A DNA stretch of 64,000 nucleotides from Schistosoma mansoni (GCF_000237925.1 NC_031497.1:11950512-12014511); one strand, 5' to 3'; shown: positions 1-13,224, counted from the first letter of the stretch. Numbers and translations are program-made. Notes: generated from the letters alone by a model not told the origin.

Positions 1-2228
1 CATATTATGCTTTGCACAAGTTGTAGTAGCTGACCTGATCTTAAACTAATATTCATGAACTCAGGGAAAATCACAGTTGCGTAAATTCTTTGCTTAAATT
101 CATGTAGTTTGTTTACTTACCCATTCACATTTTTGACTGAAGCCATTACTATTTTTTTCATCTAGAATGCAACAGGACTGAGCCTTCACAGATCTCGCAA
201 ACTGTTTCACCATTAGAACTATGGCCCTGTTCAACTGTTTAAGGAAGAATCAACTAACAGCACGTTCTACAAAGCTTATTAAAAGCATGCTGGACGTATA
301 CTTTAGTTTCAAAACCGCTTCCAGCATTAATGAGTTACTTTTTTCACCCTTTATTTTAAAAAATAACAAAGAATACAGCGTAACGTTACCAGTGCTAGTT
401 TAAGATGAGAACCTGGTGTAAATGTTTGTTTGATATTCTATTGTTAATAATAAATTGTGAACAAATGTAAACCTGACGATATTTTATTTTATCAAGTTAA
501 CAGTCGTAAGAAATTTGTGAAACACGAGCATCTCAGTGCCTAGTTTATATGTAATAAATTTAAGTGATATAGTACACATCGTTACTTTCTTTGTAAACCT
601 ACAGACTCGGGCCTTCTTACCTATTCCAGCAACCACAACGTGTCACGGTTGTTGGTTAGTGAACGCTCGTTACGTACATCCTAACCATCTATGCGTCCAA
701 TCTCACAGTAGCTTACTCAAGTGCCCCATGGTATACAAGCAACAAATTTATCCACACTAATGGAACACTAGCAATATAAGGGTACTCGTATGGTACCGTA
801 CATCAGTCTACAAGCTCACCAAGCTTTTCAGTAAAATACTACTACAGTCCTGTTAAACACGTCATGAACCCCTTACCTACATCACATCAGACAAGTTTTT
901 ATTTACTGAATACAGGGACTTTATTTTTCAAAAGACACGACTGTCGCAAATGGGAGTGAAATGGCAATTTACAGCAGATGCACGCGTGTGACTTGTCTTC
1001 ATCTATTACCTGGGATACAGAAAACAGACATTAGCTCAGCAGGTACGTTTAGGAAGACGTTACTACGTTTTTTAAAAGGAAAATTGGACTAATTGTGTTG
1101 GAAAGCTACACTGGTATTATGATTGTTATGGAAATCAAGTTCCCAGGGCAAATGAAGCACTCAAACTGGAAGATGGTCGTCCAAAAACGATTTAAACGGG
1201 AAGGCGGAAATTTTCAAGTTCTTTTTATCTCCAGGGTGGTTGTGGAACATCTTAGATGAAGCCGTTATGCACCAGTTGACATCATACTGCAAAAGAAACA
1301 TGACTTTGCATTCGTTAAACTTTAAACCATGAAAAATGAGCATAACAACATTGAATTGCCCTTTACTCTTTGACCATGGCCATCCGGCTTTCTTTTATGG
1401 TCAAACCAGCAAACGTTCAATGCATTCTAATAGAGGATTCCCGGCTTTTCAACGTCAAGCTTGCTTTCATGCACGACGTGATGAGTCTAACTCATCTATT
1501 ACCGTTACATGACATATTTTGTAATGACAAAGCTTCTGCAATCGATTGAAAGCATTTCTGACTAGGTCAAGGGTTGTCAGGTGCCTGGGTCTCATAATCT
1601 TTTCGAAAACATTACTGATATTCACTACTATAGGTCACTCAGGATTATTGACACTAGTTGATAGGTCGAGTTATTCATTATGGCGAAGGATATAACAAAC
1701 CGGAGATCGTTTTCTTTCACCGCTCCCGATAACATCATCAAAGACATTTATATCTGTCCTACAGGGACTAACACACTGACAATTAAGGTTTCAGGCGGCA
1801 GAAACACTTATTTTATCAAAAAACGTACTTTGATTTTCAATATCTACAAAATAATTCCTAAAACAAAATGGATTGGATGAAGGAATATATTGAATTGAGT
1901 GGCAGCAGCAAAACCAGGGGGACAAGGCTGATTCAAAGAAAATTTGCGCCAACATTTAGAGTATTACATCAACTGCGGAATTTTAGCACACTGAAACATC
2001 AAAATATGAAGCTGCACAAAGGAACAAACACAGAACCAAGAAAGTCGAATGCCAATGCTTACAAGGACAGTGGATATAGCAACTCCTGCTCCATTCTGAT
2101 TGGTTGGTAAGGCGACTGTCACGATAACTAAATCAAGTTGAGTTTAACTGCAGACATACGTTTACAGTGATATTGGTCCTACTATTATAATAGAAATAAT
2201 AACAAAGTAGATAATAACGCTTCAAGTT
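1..2228. other. Intergenic, no gene recognised
   Basis: AT-rich sequence with only short open frames of about 60-80 codons. None has splice-consistent neighbours or a recognisable motif. I see no RNA gene or mobile element here. Confidence 0.5.
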
Positions 2229-2360
2229 CATTTGTGCTCATCTAGTTCTACTTGCTGAACTTTGCATTATTTTGAATATTCCTAGTTAGCACGATGATTT
2301 GAATACCTCTTATTATGATACTTTTATCAACTTTCTTGAATCATTTATACTTGGAAATCT
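2229..2360 (+). repeat. Dispersed repeat, copy 1 (family not recognised)
   Basis: This segment aligns by eye, in direct orientation, with 63043-63180. Shared blocks include TTTGTGCT, ATCTAGTTCT and a stretch resembling TAGCAYGATGATTYGAATAC. Identity looks like roughly 75-80 percent with small gaps. It has no open frame and no tRNA-like head. It is probably the remnant of an interspersed element. Confidence 0.5.
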
Positions 2361-4231
2361 GCATAGATCAAAACACTTAGTTTCAGAGAACCTCGATGAT
2401 CATCTGCTGCAGGCAGTTCGTATTTGTTCAAACATTAAAGTTTGATATACTCAAACTCATCGCGATGTCCCCTTAAATAGTTTCCCTGTTTCATTGCTTT
2501 TGGTTCATCATAAAATAAAACCGTCCACTATGTTTCACATCAGTTGTTTGTTAATCACCATAGTGTAATTTTTTTAAAAAGTGATAAATATCTTAGAAAT
2601 GAGCGGGTTTTTCAGGGATTATCCCAATCACAGATAAGTCTAACTAATTGGTAAAACTGATTTGACGTGAACACATTTAGTCTTCATAAGTAATCACTGG
2701 CAGAGTTACGAAAAACGAATGCTTTTAGATGATACTATACTGGCAATCCAAATTTCGTCCCGGGAATATTCAGAAAAAAATCTGTCATTTTACAATTTTA
2801 AAATAACTTGACTAATATAGCTTGCTTAGGAAACTTGAGTTATCTGAAAAACGTTTACCCTTTAAGTTTGAAAATGTAAGAATACTACCAAAAAAACCAT
2901 CTTTACGGATAGTGAATGGCTTTTAGTCATAACGTGCTTAGAATTTTATCGCGTTACTAATAGTTGGAAGTGATAGGTAAACGCAAGACATAAGGTCAAA
3001 GCAAATGTGGATTCCAGCAAAGTTCGAAAGCAATCCATCAAAAAGAAGTTAGTGAACTGAAGTCAATAACCACACAGATTGCTTAGATTCCAGGCAATTT
3101 TCATATGATATCATGATTTTTGAAAATTTATCTGCTTGATTACATAATTTGGATGAATCTTAGTTTTGCATGCAAGTACCACTTCAAAATGCACTGCTTT
3201 TTAAGAATTCAGCACCAGTGCTAAACATGTTACTTACACTGAGAACACCTCTAATAGCAGAAACACGACTGATTATCTGAGCCAAAAAGATTTTTAGATC
3301 ATAGTAAGACGCAAACATTTTGATAAATACCTCAACAAAAAGATATACGTCACGAGATCTCTGAATATAATCCTAATATATTCGACTACTCGTTCAGCCT
3401 CAAATTATTTAGTTGTCCGGAGAACATCTTCGTGGAAGAATCTCAGTAACAACTTTCTGTTCATGAGACGATTTCATTCTGAAGTAATTCGAAGTTTTCA
3501 TAAAGAAAATATATGCACTCAATAGCAGCACGTCGAATTGTGACATGACAGGATCAGTAGGATTGCCAATAAAAGCTTTATACTTGTAACACAAATCTTT
3601 AGCAGTTAAAAAGGTTCAAGAAAGAATTTGTACAAGTTGTTTCTGAAGTCTTAACTTATTTAACCAGTAATCGATAGATCACGTGGTTGAACAAGCAGAA
3701 GTTCGCCGAAATTGAATTCAAAGGATTACGTCTAAATTTCCTAGATGAAACACTGATTTTCTGGATTGGGGCGTGAATTAATTTATCTGCATGTGCTGAT
3801 TTAACAGTTTAAAGCGACGTTACATACGAGTGGTCTGTTAACAAAACTTTAGAGGAAGTAATATGGTTTTTTTGGATATATTAGATTTTTCAACGAAACG
3901 AAGCGGACTTAGATGAGGTGGAGTTCCATGACACTGATGTAAGAGTTTCTCCTAAGCAGTCGTTCAAACAAATTTCAATGTTTAATCTCCTCAGAGCACA
4001 TTTTATTTAAATTATCCAACGGAAGAATTCCCGTTATATCCCTGATGTTATATTTCAATAATAACGAATTGCCATTATTACCATACGAAAATTGTATTTT
4101 TCTCATGTTTTATGGTGATCTGTTCTGCAGTAGTTGCAAGGAATGACTTGATGTAGATTTAGGTTGTTCAAAATAGATTCAATTCAGCTGTTTAGGAGTA
4201 ATCTGACATCGGGAGTTACCATTAAAGATGT
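2361..4231. other. Intergenic, nothing recognised
   Basis: AT-rich DNA without a supported gene. The 61-codon minus-strand frame near 3409-3594 has no family signature. Confidence 0.45.
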
Positions 4232-4715
4232 CGACAACTCAAGTTGGAACCTCTCCGAATCAGGCGCATTAAATTATACTTTGTCCTCATCTACCCGTCT
4301 ATAGAAAGTATATCGTACGCTTCGGCATCCAACCCCTTATACTTCATCTTATCGCCTCACAACCTGAACAATAGATTCCCGGAACCTATATCAACATAAG
4401 TCAGAATTTTTTTGTTCTTCGCTCCTAAACCATGTGCAACAGATTCCCAGTAAACCTACGTTACAGTAAAACTAAAACTTGGTTTAGAAATTTTCTTGAC
4501 TACTTTCTTTCCGGAAGTGGTTTGCGTCACGCAATCGAAATTATTGTGATTACCAACGAATTTAACAAACAAGGTCCGATATCTGTCTCTTTGAGTGTAA
4601 AGCAGAGCAGAACCATTGAAATTCAGTTCCTCTGTTCGTTCATTTTGTTTTTTATTTTCTTACACCTAAATGTTTGAAGTCCGTATATGCTAATATTTAT
4701 TATTACTGTCATTAC
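4232..4715 (+). mobile_element. CR1-clade LINE, 3' terminal stub
   Basis: The plus strand encodes KLEPLRIRRIKLYF and, in a shifted frame, NRFPVNLRYSKT followed by FLDYFLSGSGLRH. These correspond to the C-terminal end of the reverse-transcriptase protein of the CR1 element at 46521-50337 (KLEPLWIRRIKLNL and NRLPMNLRCSET, then LLDDFLSESGLCH). At least one frameshift separates the two blocks, so this is a decayed, heavily 5'-truncated copy. It ends in a TTATTATTAC-rich stretch like the CR1 tail. It stops about 260 bases before the SUGT1 start codon and may supply upstream sequence to that gene. Confidence 0.75.
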
Positions 4716-4973
4716 TATCATGACTGATTCTCTGATATATTGGGTATTATTTTCTTCCCCTCATTTTCATTCCACTCTCGTTCTACCTTCCAAACAAATG
4801 TTATTTCTGAACGTAAAGATGTGTGCATTCGAAGAATGGTTGTTTCATATACCCTTTAGAAAAATGTAACACTTATGTATTCAATATTCAGTTGGCAACG
4901 GTACTTCGGCGAACACATCAAGTTTTTCGCTTCATTGGATTCACCGGGTTTTAAGTTTTGGACTTGTGTATTC

Positions 4974-7900
4974 ATGATGTCTGCTTCTGGTGATCGGTTA
5001 GTAAAAGTGAAAGTTTCATTGACTTGTTGCTAAACAGATTTGATTGGTATCAGTCAGAGGATAATGTTTGGATAGATTGTTTCAGAAAAAAGATAGTACC
5101 AACTGATATTCGGGTAGAAATAGAAAGACGAAAGGTGAGAACACAAAATAATAAATTAAGTTCATAAAGACAGGTCTCTTTGTACCTGACCATTCCCACC
5201 GGTGATGAGTTGCTCAAAAAATTTCAGTTGCTTCATGAAGTTGTGCCAGAGGATTCATCATACCGTGTCACCGCCACGAAAATCGAAATCAAGTTAAAGA
5301 AAGCGGATAAAGTTTGCTGGAGTCATCTGGAATCTCAAGATTGTGTTACTGGTTCAGGAATTCGTAAGTTGAAGTTAGTTAGGGTGCAGTTATAGATTTG
5401 TCAAACTATTTTCATGACCTAATTAATCTATTGTAATTCTATAAACTCTCGAGTGCTGTTCGAATACAGAAATTTTCAACTTAATTCACCGAGTTTTTCG
5501 ACTAGTGGATAAAAGTTATCTGTCTCTTGATACTTCTTGAATATGGTTGTGATGAATTCTCGTTTCCAGTTCCATATTTAGTCCTAAGAACAGTGAACTA
5601 CTTACTCATTGGGCGAAGATATTTCCAGGAGTTTGGTTTTATAAAATTGCAGTATACTTCGTCACAGTTGTACAGTGGGATGCTGCTAATGTGGATAGGA
5701 CAAGCTTACTTTGTGCATAAGATAGAAAGGGAGTTATGTAGCCTTCTAATATGGAATGGAAGTTAAAAGAGCAACTACACAGTAACAACTGAAGTATTAT
5801 AAGTTATTACATATATATCATCAGTATGTGGTCCGAACTAGTTGTATTTGGTCAGATTGGTTAACTCATCTATTTACGAGAGTAGACTTTAAATGGTAAT
5901 TTAGTGGCTCATTGACCTGACTTCTACTTGAAAAGATGTTTGGATGTGCCATGAATATAAATCTTCAATTTAACTCTGTGTTACACCTAGGCTAACCTCG
6001 TTTGTGCGACGGTGGCAATAAGCCAAATATGGCTTAGGTTGTATGAATTTATTTCAGGCACTCGTTTGTCCAGAAAGAAATTAAGAGTGAGGAGCGTAGA
6101 GGACAAGTTTTCCAACCCAATTTGATTAAGCGTGACCCCATATTTGTAGCCAGACAAATAAGCTAGATAAGCGATAAGTGGAGTGAGTGATACACACATA
6201 CGCTCATATAAAAAGTCAGGGTTATTAGGCAAGTAATTGACAAGGCGAATATGTGACTCTAAGCTAGAATAACTCATGTGGGCTTGGCATAGTACTATAC
6301 ATTACAGTGACACTAGTTGATCGAGTGACTGTGTCAAAATTAACTATTCTTCATATTTACACGTGTTTTACTTTGATGTTATAGTTTATTAGAGTAGTTT
6401 GAAAGGAGTACAATGTGTTTGCAACTTCAGTTCGTAGTTATCAAGTTTTAGAGTCAATGGGCTAATCATTTTACTTTCTCAATATCTCAGTTACTTATAC
6501 TTGTATGCCACTCCCTTCATTCATGATGCTGTATTGGCTTACTTGTCAACTTTCTTTGTTCAGTGTTAAGAAGTAGCAATCTAAACGTACTTGCTTTTTG
6601 ATAAGATTCTGCTTTTTGGTGCAAATGTTCATAACTACGTGTAACCCTGTTCAACGAGTTGTGTTAGGATGGTTTTTGGGTGGACGGTAGTTTGTTGCAA
6701 TGAATTTTGTGTTTTTTTACTAACTCCCAGGACAAGCATTTGAAATTGATCGTAATGGATTAATCTCTACTATATTGTATGCGATACTACTCTGCTTATT
6801 AGTTAGTTACGCGTACTATCAATTTGCTTCAAATAAACTTTGTAAAATAAATATTTCTGTATTTGCAGCGTCTCTAAAATGTATTTATCAGGATGATCTA
6901 AGAAACCTACTTCCAAAGTCTAATTTGCGAACCAAGTACATCCAGATAATAAACTCAAAACCCCGTCCTGACAAAAGTTTTATTCGATGACTGTGAATCC
7001 TTCAGTTTTTTTATTGACTTTTGAATAATAACGTTTCATCTACTGGTAATGTAAAAGCTGACTAGACTAATTCAAGGATAGACCAATCAAATGTAGAATA
7101 ACATATTTTGGATTGTGGTGCGGAATTCATTTATCTACATGGTAAATAGTTTTTCGATACAATAGCTGATGTCAGTCCGTGATGAAAACTCTAACGTCCA
7201 GTCGTAAATCCTTATTTTTATTCCTTACTAATTCAAATATCATTTAACTCCTACGCAAGTGCGCATTCTTAAGACGGCTTAAGGTTCATTCAAAGGGTTC
7301 CATAAAATTGAGCCTCACCGAAAAGCTAGTATCTGTTGGACATTATTTTTATCATCAGTTTGTTGTTCATTGTTAGTGGGATATAGATTGGATTAAGCAT
7401 GTTTTATGCATGATGGTGTTGCTGCGCGCTGATTGGTTAATTTTAAACCGATCAGCCAGGGCATATTATTGCAGAAAAATCTATAAGCTTCTCATGCATA
7501 TACTATAAATATATGAACGATATTTAAACTATTGATTGCTGATTGCGGATTCGCTGTTCACTTAATATTATTATTTTGAATACAATTTGATTCCTGTTCA
7601 ACGTGTTCTGATTTTGGAGTCTTGTCGAGTGTCATCGTATAAGAATACTAAGCAATAGGAATAACTGGGTCGTTTATATACCAAAAATTACAAATAAAAT
7701 AGTGGCGACGGGGAAAAAGGAAAATTCATTCAAAATGCCTATATCAGATGACCAGCTCAGCCAAATACTACAGCAACAGCAAGCACAACTTGACGCACAA
7801 ATGCGCCTGTTAGAAACTTTGACGCAACAGCTTAGCATACACTACTCGAGTTCACATGCTACTACAAGTACTTCTTCTTGTGATGCAGTTGCCAGCAGCA

Positions 7901-10900
7901 TCCCAGAATTCTATTATGACCCCGAATGTGGCAATACATTTCTCACGTGGTTCAAGCGTTGGGAAGACACATTTAGAATAGAGTTCTGTAATCAAGACGA
8001 CGCGTGGAAGACTCGACTGTTGATGCGTAAGTTGGGAAGTCATGAACATGCACGCTATGCTGATCATATATTACCAAAGTTACCTCGAGAGCTCAGTTTC
8101 GAGGAGACAGTATCTCAGCTGTCAGAAATATTCGGTGAATCTTCCTCATTGTTTAGTATTCGCTTCCAGTGTCTTAATTTGGTGAAACGAGAAACCGATG
8201 AATATGGTGTTCTAGCAGACATCGTCAACAGAGAATGTGAAAAGTTCAAGTTACGCTCGTTGACAGAAGATCAATTTAAATGCCTTATATTCATCAAAGC
8301 TCTCCAGTCACCATAAGATGCTGAGATTAGAACCAGACTTCTAACTCGTTTGGATCAAGATCCTAACATCACACTCAGAACGTTAACAGATGAGTGTAAG
8401 CGGCTACAGAACATCAGACACGACAATCAGTTGATTGAACAGGTAAATCCTAATTTAACCTGCAGTAGTGTCAATGCTATTACGAGGTTAAAAGTTCAGG
8501 AACCGAAAACAAGTGGTAGCAAACCAACGACTGCATGTTGGTTATGTGGTGATTGGCATTATGTACGATTCTGCCCATTCAAGAAACATAAATGTCAGAT
8601 GTGTAGCAAACGTGGGCATAAAGAAGGTCATTGTCCTCCAAATCGTACGTCCCAGCCTAAGGAGAAGCACAAACGTCCTCGACACATAAAGTCAGCCGAA
8701 TCTAAATCACTTTCTCTGGTAGCAGCCTTTCAAACAGACCATGATATTCGGAGAAAGTATGTTACGATCCAGATTAATGGTATAGCGGTTCGTCTTCAAA
8801 TTGACACAGCATCCGATATTACTCTAGTGTCTAGAGAAACTTATAACTTGCTGGGAAAACCGCCAATGAAGCCATCCAAGAAAACGGCTAAAAACGTATC
8901 TGGAGGTGTACTGAAGCTAGTTGGTGAATTACAATGTGAATTTTCCTTCAATGGAAACAGCCGTAAAGGAGTATGCTATCTAACAGAACGACCAAACTTT
9001 GATCTACTTGGTCTAGATATGTTAGAAAAGCTTGGATTAATGGATATACCCATTAACAGCGTGTGTAACGTGTCGTGTCCATCATTAGACACCACTTCAT
9101 CTAGTTAACATTTCACTTGTTTAGGAACGTAGGTTAGTAAGATGCCATAAGCAATCCCTTAGCTCCTCAACGTTACGGTTGTCTGCAAAAGTTGGTGTAT
9201 TTTTATTTTGACGTATATAAGGCATAAACACTACTCATGTTGTTCATTGTCCCTTTTTGTTTTCAGAGGTGTCACAAGATGTCACCAAAATTGTTCACTC
9301 CTATCCTTCCTCAAGCAAATCTACTCATGATTGGAATAAGATCGATAAAGAAGCAGCTGAAATAGAGGGAGAAGAAGACCCTCTAAACAAGTTGTTCAAA
9401 AATATTTACGAAAATGCCTCAGATGAAACTAGAAGGGCAATGATCAAAAGTTTTGTGAGTTTTCTCTTATTCTCTCTTACCTTTAGTAAACTGAACAGTT
9501 TGGGCTTAAAGTTCAGATTGTTGTTTCAATTTAGTATGTGGTTTAAACTAACAGGCATTCGCGTGGTTTTATCCCAACAGATTAGATAGTGTGTTGTACA
9601 TAAATGAAGCGAAGAAAATCTCTATGCCTTTCGTGTATGGAACAGTGATGTAAATAGTAAAGGTAATTCGTCATCGATTGACAAATATGTCTTCTCCCAT
9701 GACTTCATTTCTGGACTAGTCTCGCATAGTTATTTTTAATCGGAGTATCTTGTCGTTCACTGTTTACTAATATAACCAAAGCTGATTTGTGCTTAGACAT
9801 AAGCAACACATTCGCTTACCATTTTAGTCTATGAATATATACCGCCTCACTAATTGATTTGTGACCTTTAACTAGTACCCTATGTCTATCCTCAGGATTG
9901 CCCACTTCGTTGCCCCATAAAACGCTAGCAATTCCTTGAAGGCACCTATGGTCAAACATCTACGGCTTATGCTTGTCTTCTACTTTCAGATAGCATATTT
10001 CACAGCCATACAGTAGAACAAAACAGGCTGCTGCGCAATGCAAACGCGCTTTGTCTGTAGGCGGATATTAAGCTCACGTCATAAGTGACACAAGTTGATT
10101 GAGGTCAACCGAGTTTTCTTAGATCCTTCCTGAGACCAACCCACCAGGGCTTCTAAGATCGGTGAAGCGGTCAAGATATCTAACTACTTTATTCCCTATA
10201 ATCAGTTCAGACGTTGACACAGACTATTTTAGAGGCAGCATTTTGCACTTATGTGGAGAGAAACGCATTCCAAATATCTCTAGATTGCTGTTTGAGCTAA
10301 CCAAAAGACTGCGTTTTGTTAGCGTCTTCACCAAACAGAACTGTGTCATTCGGGTATTTTAATTTGATAAGTAAATGCCCTGGTTCGAAACTAACCTCTG
10401 GAAAGTTAGGAAGTGTTGTTTTTAGGAGAGCATCTGTGGCCACATTAAATAAGAGGGAGTAGCGGGCAACTCTGATGAGAACCATCTAATACACTCGTGC
10501 ACTAAGCTAATGTATTTTCAACTCCGACCTCAATACGGTGAACAAAACTACCATCCTTCCCTTCCCGCTGCCTGCTAACTAGAGAGAAGTCCGGTTTCGT
10601 AATGGAAGTCTTGTTGGTGATGAATCCAGTGGAACTAAAGATACATTTAAAGTTAGTCAGTTGTGTATCAGTTACAATGATCAGGACTGTGAACTGAGTG
10701 ATTTTCAATAAACTAAATTACGGTAAAAACATGGTAAGAGTTTATAAAGTGACGTAACGAAAATTTGTTGGAAGTTAACCTTGCAATCAGATTACATCGA
10801 TTTTGGGTAGTGTATAGTTTTTGTAGTTTTTCTGCGTCCAGTGAGGCGCAAACAAATGTGTGCACGTATTGAAGCGTGACTAGAGTTTAGACATGTATTC

Positions 10901-13224
10901 CAATACGAGCGACAATCTTCTGTCGAGCCTCTCCAACGATGACTGATGGCAATATGGTCAATTTGAGTCCATCGTTGGTTTGGTACAGGGGGTCGCCATG
11001 TTAGACGATGTCTCTCCTCATGCTTAAAATTAGTGCTTGCTAAGAGTAAACGATTGTCTGAGCATAGTTGCAACAGACGATCACCATTATCTGTTCGCCG
11101 AGCCGGAAGATTAAAATACCCGCCTAGATGTCTTTCTGTTTGGTTTAAGCTACCTACTTGTGCATTAAAGTCACCTGCTACGAGTACTATGTCTGAGTGT
11201 TTTAGTTCTTAAAGTTCAGAAAGCTTCTTGTAAAACTCATCTCTTCACTTCATCCGGACTGTAGTCAGTGGGAGCGTAGTCAGAAACGACGAGAAGGCTT
11301 CGACGTGTGTCCCTATCCTCCCGAGTTCTTACGGCGCCATTAAGCTGGACAGCACTCAGGCGACTGTTAACGGGGATCCATTCAAATAGTACCTGTCTTG
11401 CCCTCGTACTAAGTGCTATGCCTACACCTGCAAGTCCACGAGGACTAGCCATCAGGTCACCAGATACATAAAGGGTGCATTTCATCGGCTGTTCGTTTTG
11501 GCGAGGTGAGGTCAAGTGAATGACCACACTAGGATCCTGTATGTGTGTTTCGGAGACACAGCATACATCAATGGTACGAGATTCTAGGGTTTTAGCCAAG
11601 GAGACCTGTTGGTCGATTTGACATAGGGTACGTACGTTGAAGGTTCCAATGTGTAGTTTGGAGTGAGGTTTTAGTAGACCTGCGACAGTGTTTTGATCAC
11701 TAGAATCGTTGGCCATGGTGACACTTGAGGAGGAAGCCGAAATAGGAAGTTTAGTGTTGAAAGTTGAGGTGGGAGGAATAATAAGAATTGAAGGAGATTG
11801 ATTATGAATACAGTGATCTTGAGTGCTGTTAGAGGTATGAAGGCAGTTATCACTTCCCGGTTGTCCACACCGTGGAAGGGTCCTTCTAGAGGTACCTGAA
11901 AAGAAAATTGGATTAGAAGTGGTCTTAATGACCTGAGAGCGTGACCGCAGTGCCCAAGGGACAACTGCTTGAGGTCGGTCACACGCGACCTTTTTGTGGG
12001 TAGTTTTTGTGTTAGCTCCGTACTTGTTGGGACCTTACCACCAGAGACGGATATCCGTCTTTTTATATTTGAATTCTCGGATCACTTGGTGATATTCTCC
12101 CATAGACTGTCTCTTTTACTTCTACTGTCTTTTACTCCCCAAGATTGTCTTGTAAACTATCAGTCTAGATTTCATCAGCTTATCCTGCTCTCTGTCATCA
12201 GAAAAAATCAGTTTCTCTTTCCACTTCTAAAATTGATCTTTTATGGAAGTATCTGACTTTTTTACAATTAATCACCATTGTCGTTTTGTTGAAATGGGAT
12301 TCGCAAAGCTCTTTATTGGTGTTTTCCTGTTTAATTTTACTCTTATGTGCAAAATGAAGTGAGTGACTATCGTATATATCAATAAGACCTGTCCTCCATA
12401 CAGTGGAAGCTGCAGTTATATAGCTATAAGATCAGAAAATACTAATTAATATCCTATTCCTTCAGCGTCCTCACTTAGCCGTTATATCAAACAGGTGACA
12501 CGAAGCACAACTTAAGGTTGAAAGTAATTGTCTTTATGCTCCTGTAAAATCGTGGTAACTGTTCGTCAAACCTTGTATCAGAAGTTCGATGTCTTGACTC
12601 CCTAAACTCTGATAATATCAGTTATCGAGGCAAAAAAAGTCAAAGTGGTTGTTTACATGTAAAAATAGGATATTCGTTAGAATTTGGAGTGTTTATGGAT
12701 ATACTTGGGACATTACTTAAATAATTACCATGTGAAACTGATCTTCTTAGATCTTTGAGAAGAAGAATTATTTTATCTGCCAACCAGACCTATTTTAGTA
12801 GCTGTTCAGCCTGCATAACATCTGTGTGAAGCTGATCGCACATAACCATTTTTATTTTTACCTTGAAAATCATACTCATATTAACATATTTTCTTAGGTA
12901 CTGTGGTCTAAGCTAGTGTGATATTGTCTGACCCTTGGGTTTTCATCTTCTGAAAGCTTTCATATATTCCCGTCGTTACCGAAAAAATCCTTTTTACGTC
13001 AATCAAATTTTTTAACACTTCTAATTTTTCCTTACTCAATATTTTAGGTACTATTAAGGATATCCTTTTTATTGTTTTTAAAGAGTCGTAATTCATTGGG
13101 TTTTTTTAAATTCTAGACGGAATCAGCTGGTACAGTCCTAAGTACCAATTGGAGTGAAGTTGGAGCAGGTAAAGTTGAAATACGACCTCCAGATGGAATG
13201 GAATATAAGAAGTATGAAATATAA
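4974..13224 (+). CDS. SUGT1: SGT1/SUGT1 co-chaperone (CS + SGS), complete, 5 exons
   Basis: HSP90 co-chaperone linked in other eukaryotes to kinetochore assembly, SCF ubiquitin ligases and innate-immune receptors. Exons: 4974-4996, 5038-5134, 5174-5363, 9267-9454, 13117-13224, giving 201 residues from the first of two tandem ATGs. All introns are GT-AG and phases match. The CS domain covers about residues 9-100 ([10 protein letters not shown] near the start; TKIEIKLKK near its end). The SGS domain covers about 105-201 ([18 protein letters not shown], then STNWSEVG and [12 protein letters not shown] at the C-terminus). There is no TPR domain, as in Drosophila SGT1. Introns 1 and 2 are 41 and 39 nt; introns 3 and 4 are 3.9 and 3.7 kb and are full of mobile-element remnants. 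The gene converges on the TBC1D19-like gene. The first donor (GTTAGT) is slightly weak. Identification is very secure from the SGS match. Confidence 0.93.
5364..7370 (+). other. SUGT1 intron 3, 5' part
   Basis: Non-coding intron sequence. The 96-codon minus-strand frame at 5987-6277 resembles no family I know. A short stretch near 7110-7140 loosely resembles 3760-3800, suggesting an old dispersed repeat, but I could not define it. Confidence 0.5.
7371..9108 (+). mobile_element. Ty3/gypsy LTR retrotransposon fossil, LTR-Gag-protease part
   Basis: Broken, truncated copy in sense orientation in SUGT1 intron 3. A putative 5' LTR runs from about 7371 (starts TGTTAGTG) to about 7692, followed by a primer-binding-like TGGCGACG at 7703. 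The Gag region follows, with two zinc knuckles at about 8540-8635 (CX2CX3HX4C then CX2CX4HX4C). A retropepsin-like region with DTAS lies at about 8800-9050. Everything downstream of protease, including the second LTR, is absent, and there is at least one internal break. The knuckles differ from those of the Boudicca-like element at 44-53 kb, so this is another gypsy lineage. Age cannot be judged without a second LTR. Confidence 0.8.
9850..10490 (-). mobile_element. RTE-clade LINE fragment, C-terminal reverse transcriptase
   Basis: Minus strand in SUGT1 intron 4. The frame at 10485-10297 shows [11 protein letters not shown] and [16 protein letters not shown]. The latter occupies the place of the polymerase-active-site YADD box, here YPND. 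Toward lower coordinates, in broken frames, come YGCE-like and [11 protein letters not shown] / [14 protein letters not shown] segments typical of the C-terminal part of schistosome RTE elements. The copy has multiple frame breaks and a substituted catalytic box, so it is dead. It is a separate insertion from the endonuclease fragment at 10792-12062. Confidence 0.75.
10792..12062 (-). mobile_element. RTE-clade LINE fragment, 5' region and AP endonuclease
   Basis: Minus strand in SUGT1 intron 4. After a GC-richer 5' leader (about 12062-11720) comes an apurinic-endonuclease-like domain. Its N-terminal half lies at 11716-11237 ([11 protein letters not shown], then [14 protein letters not shown]). 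Its C-terminal half is at 11073-10792 ([26 protein letters not shown]). The halves are in different frames, so the domain is broken. No reverse transcriptase follows in this copy. The leader begins at a perfect 16-bp palindrome (12045-12060). Confidence 0.82.

Noticed and set aside
1680-2110. Two overlapping plus-strand frames
   Set aside because: Short, in different frames, no recognisable domain and no consistent junction between them.
5987-6277. 96-codon minus-strand frame in SUGT1 intron 3
   Set aside because: No family motif, no splice partners and no codon signal different from the flanks.
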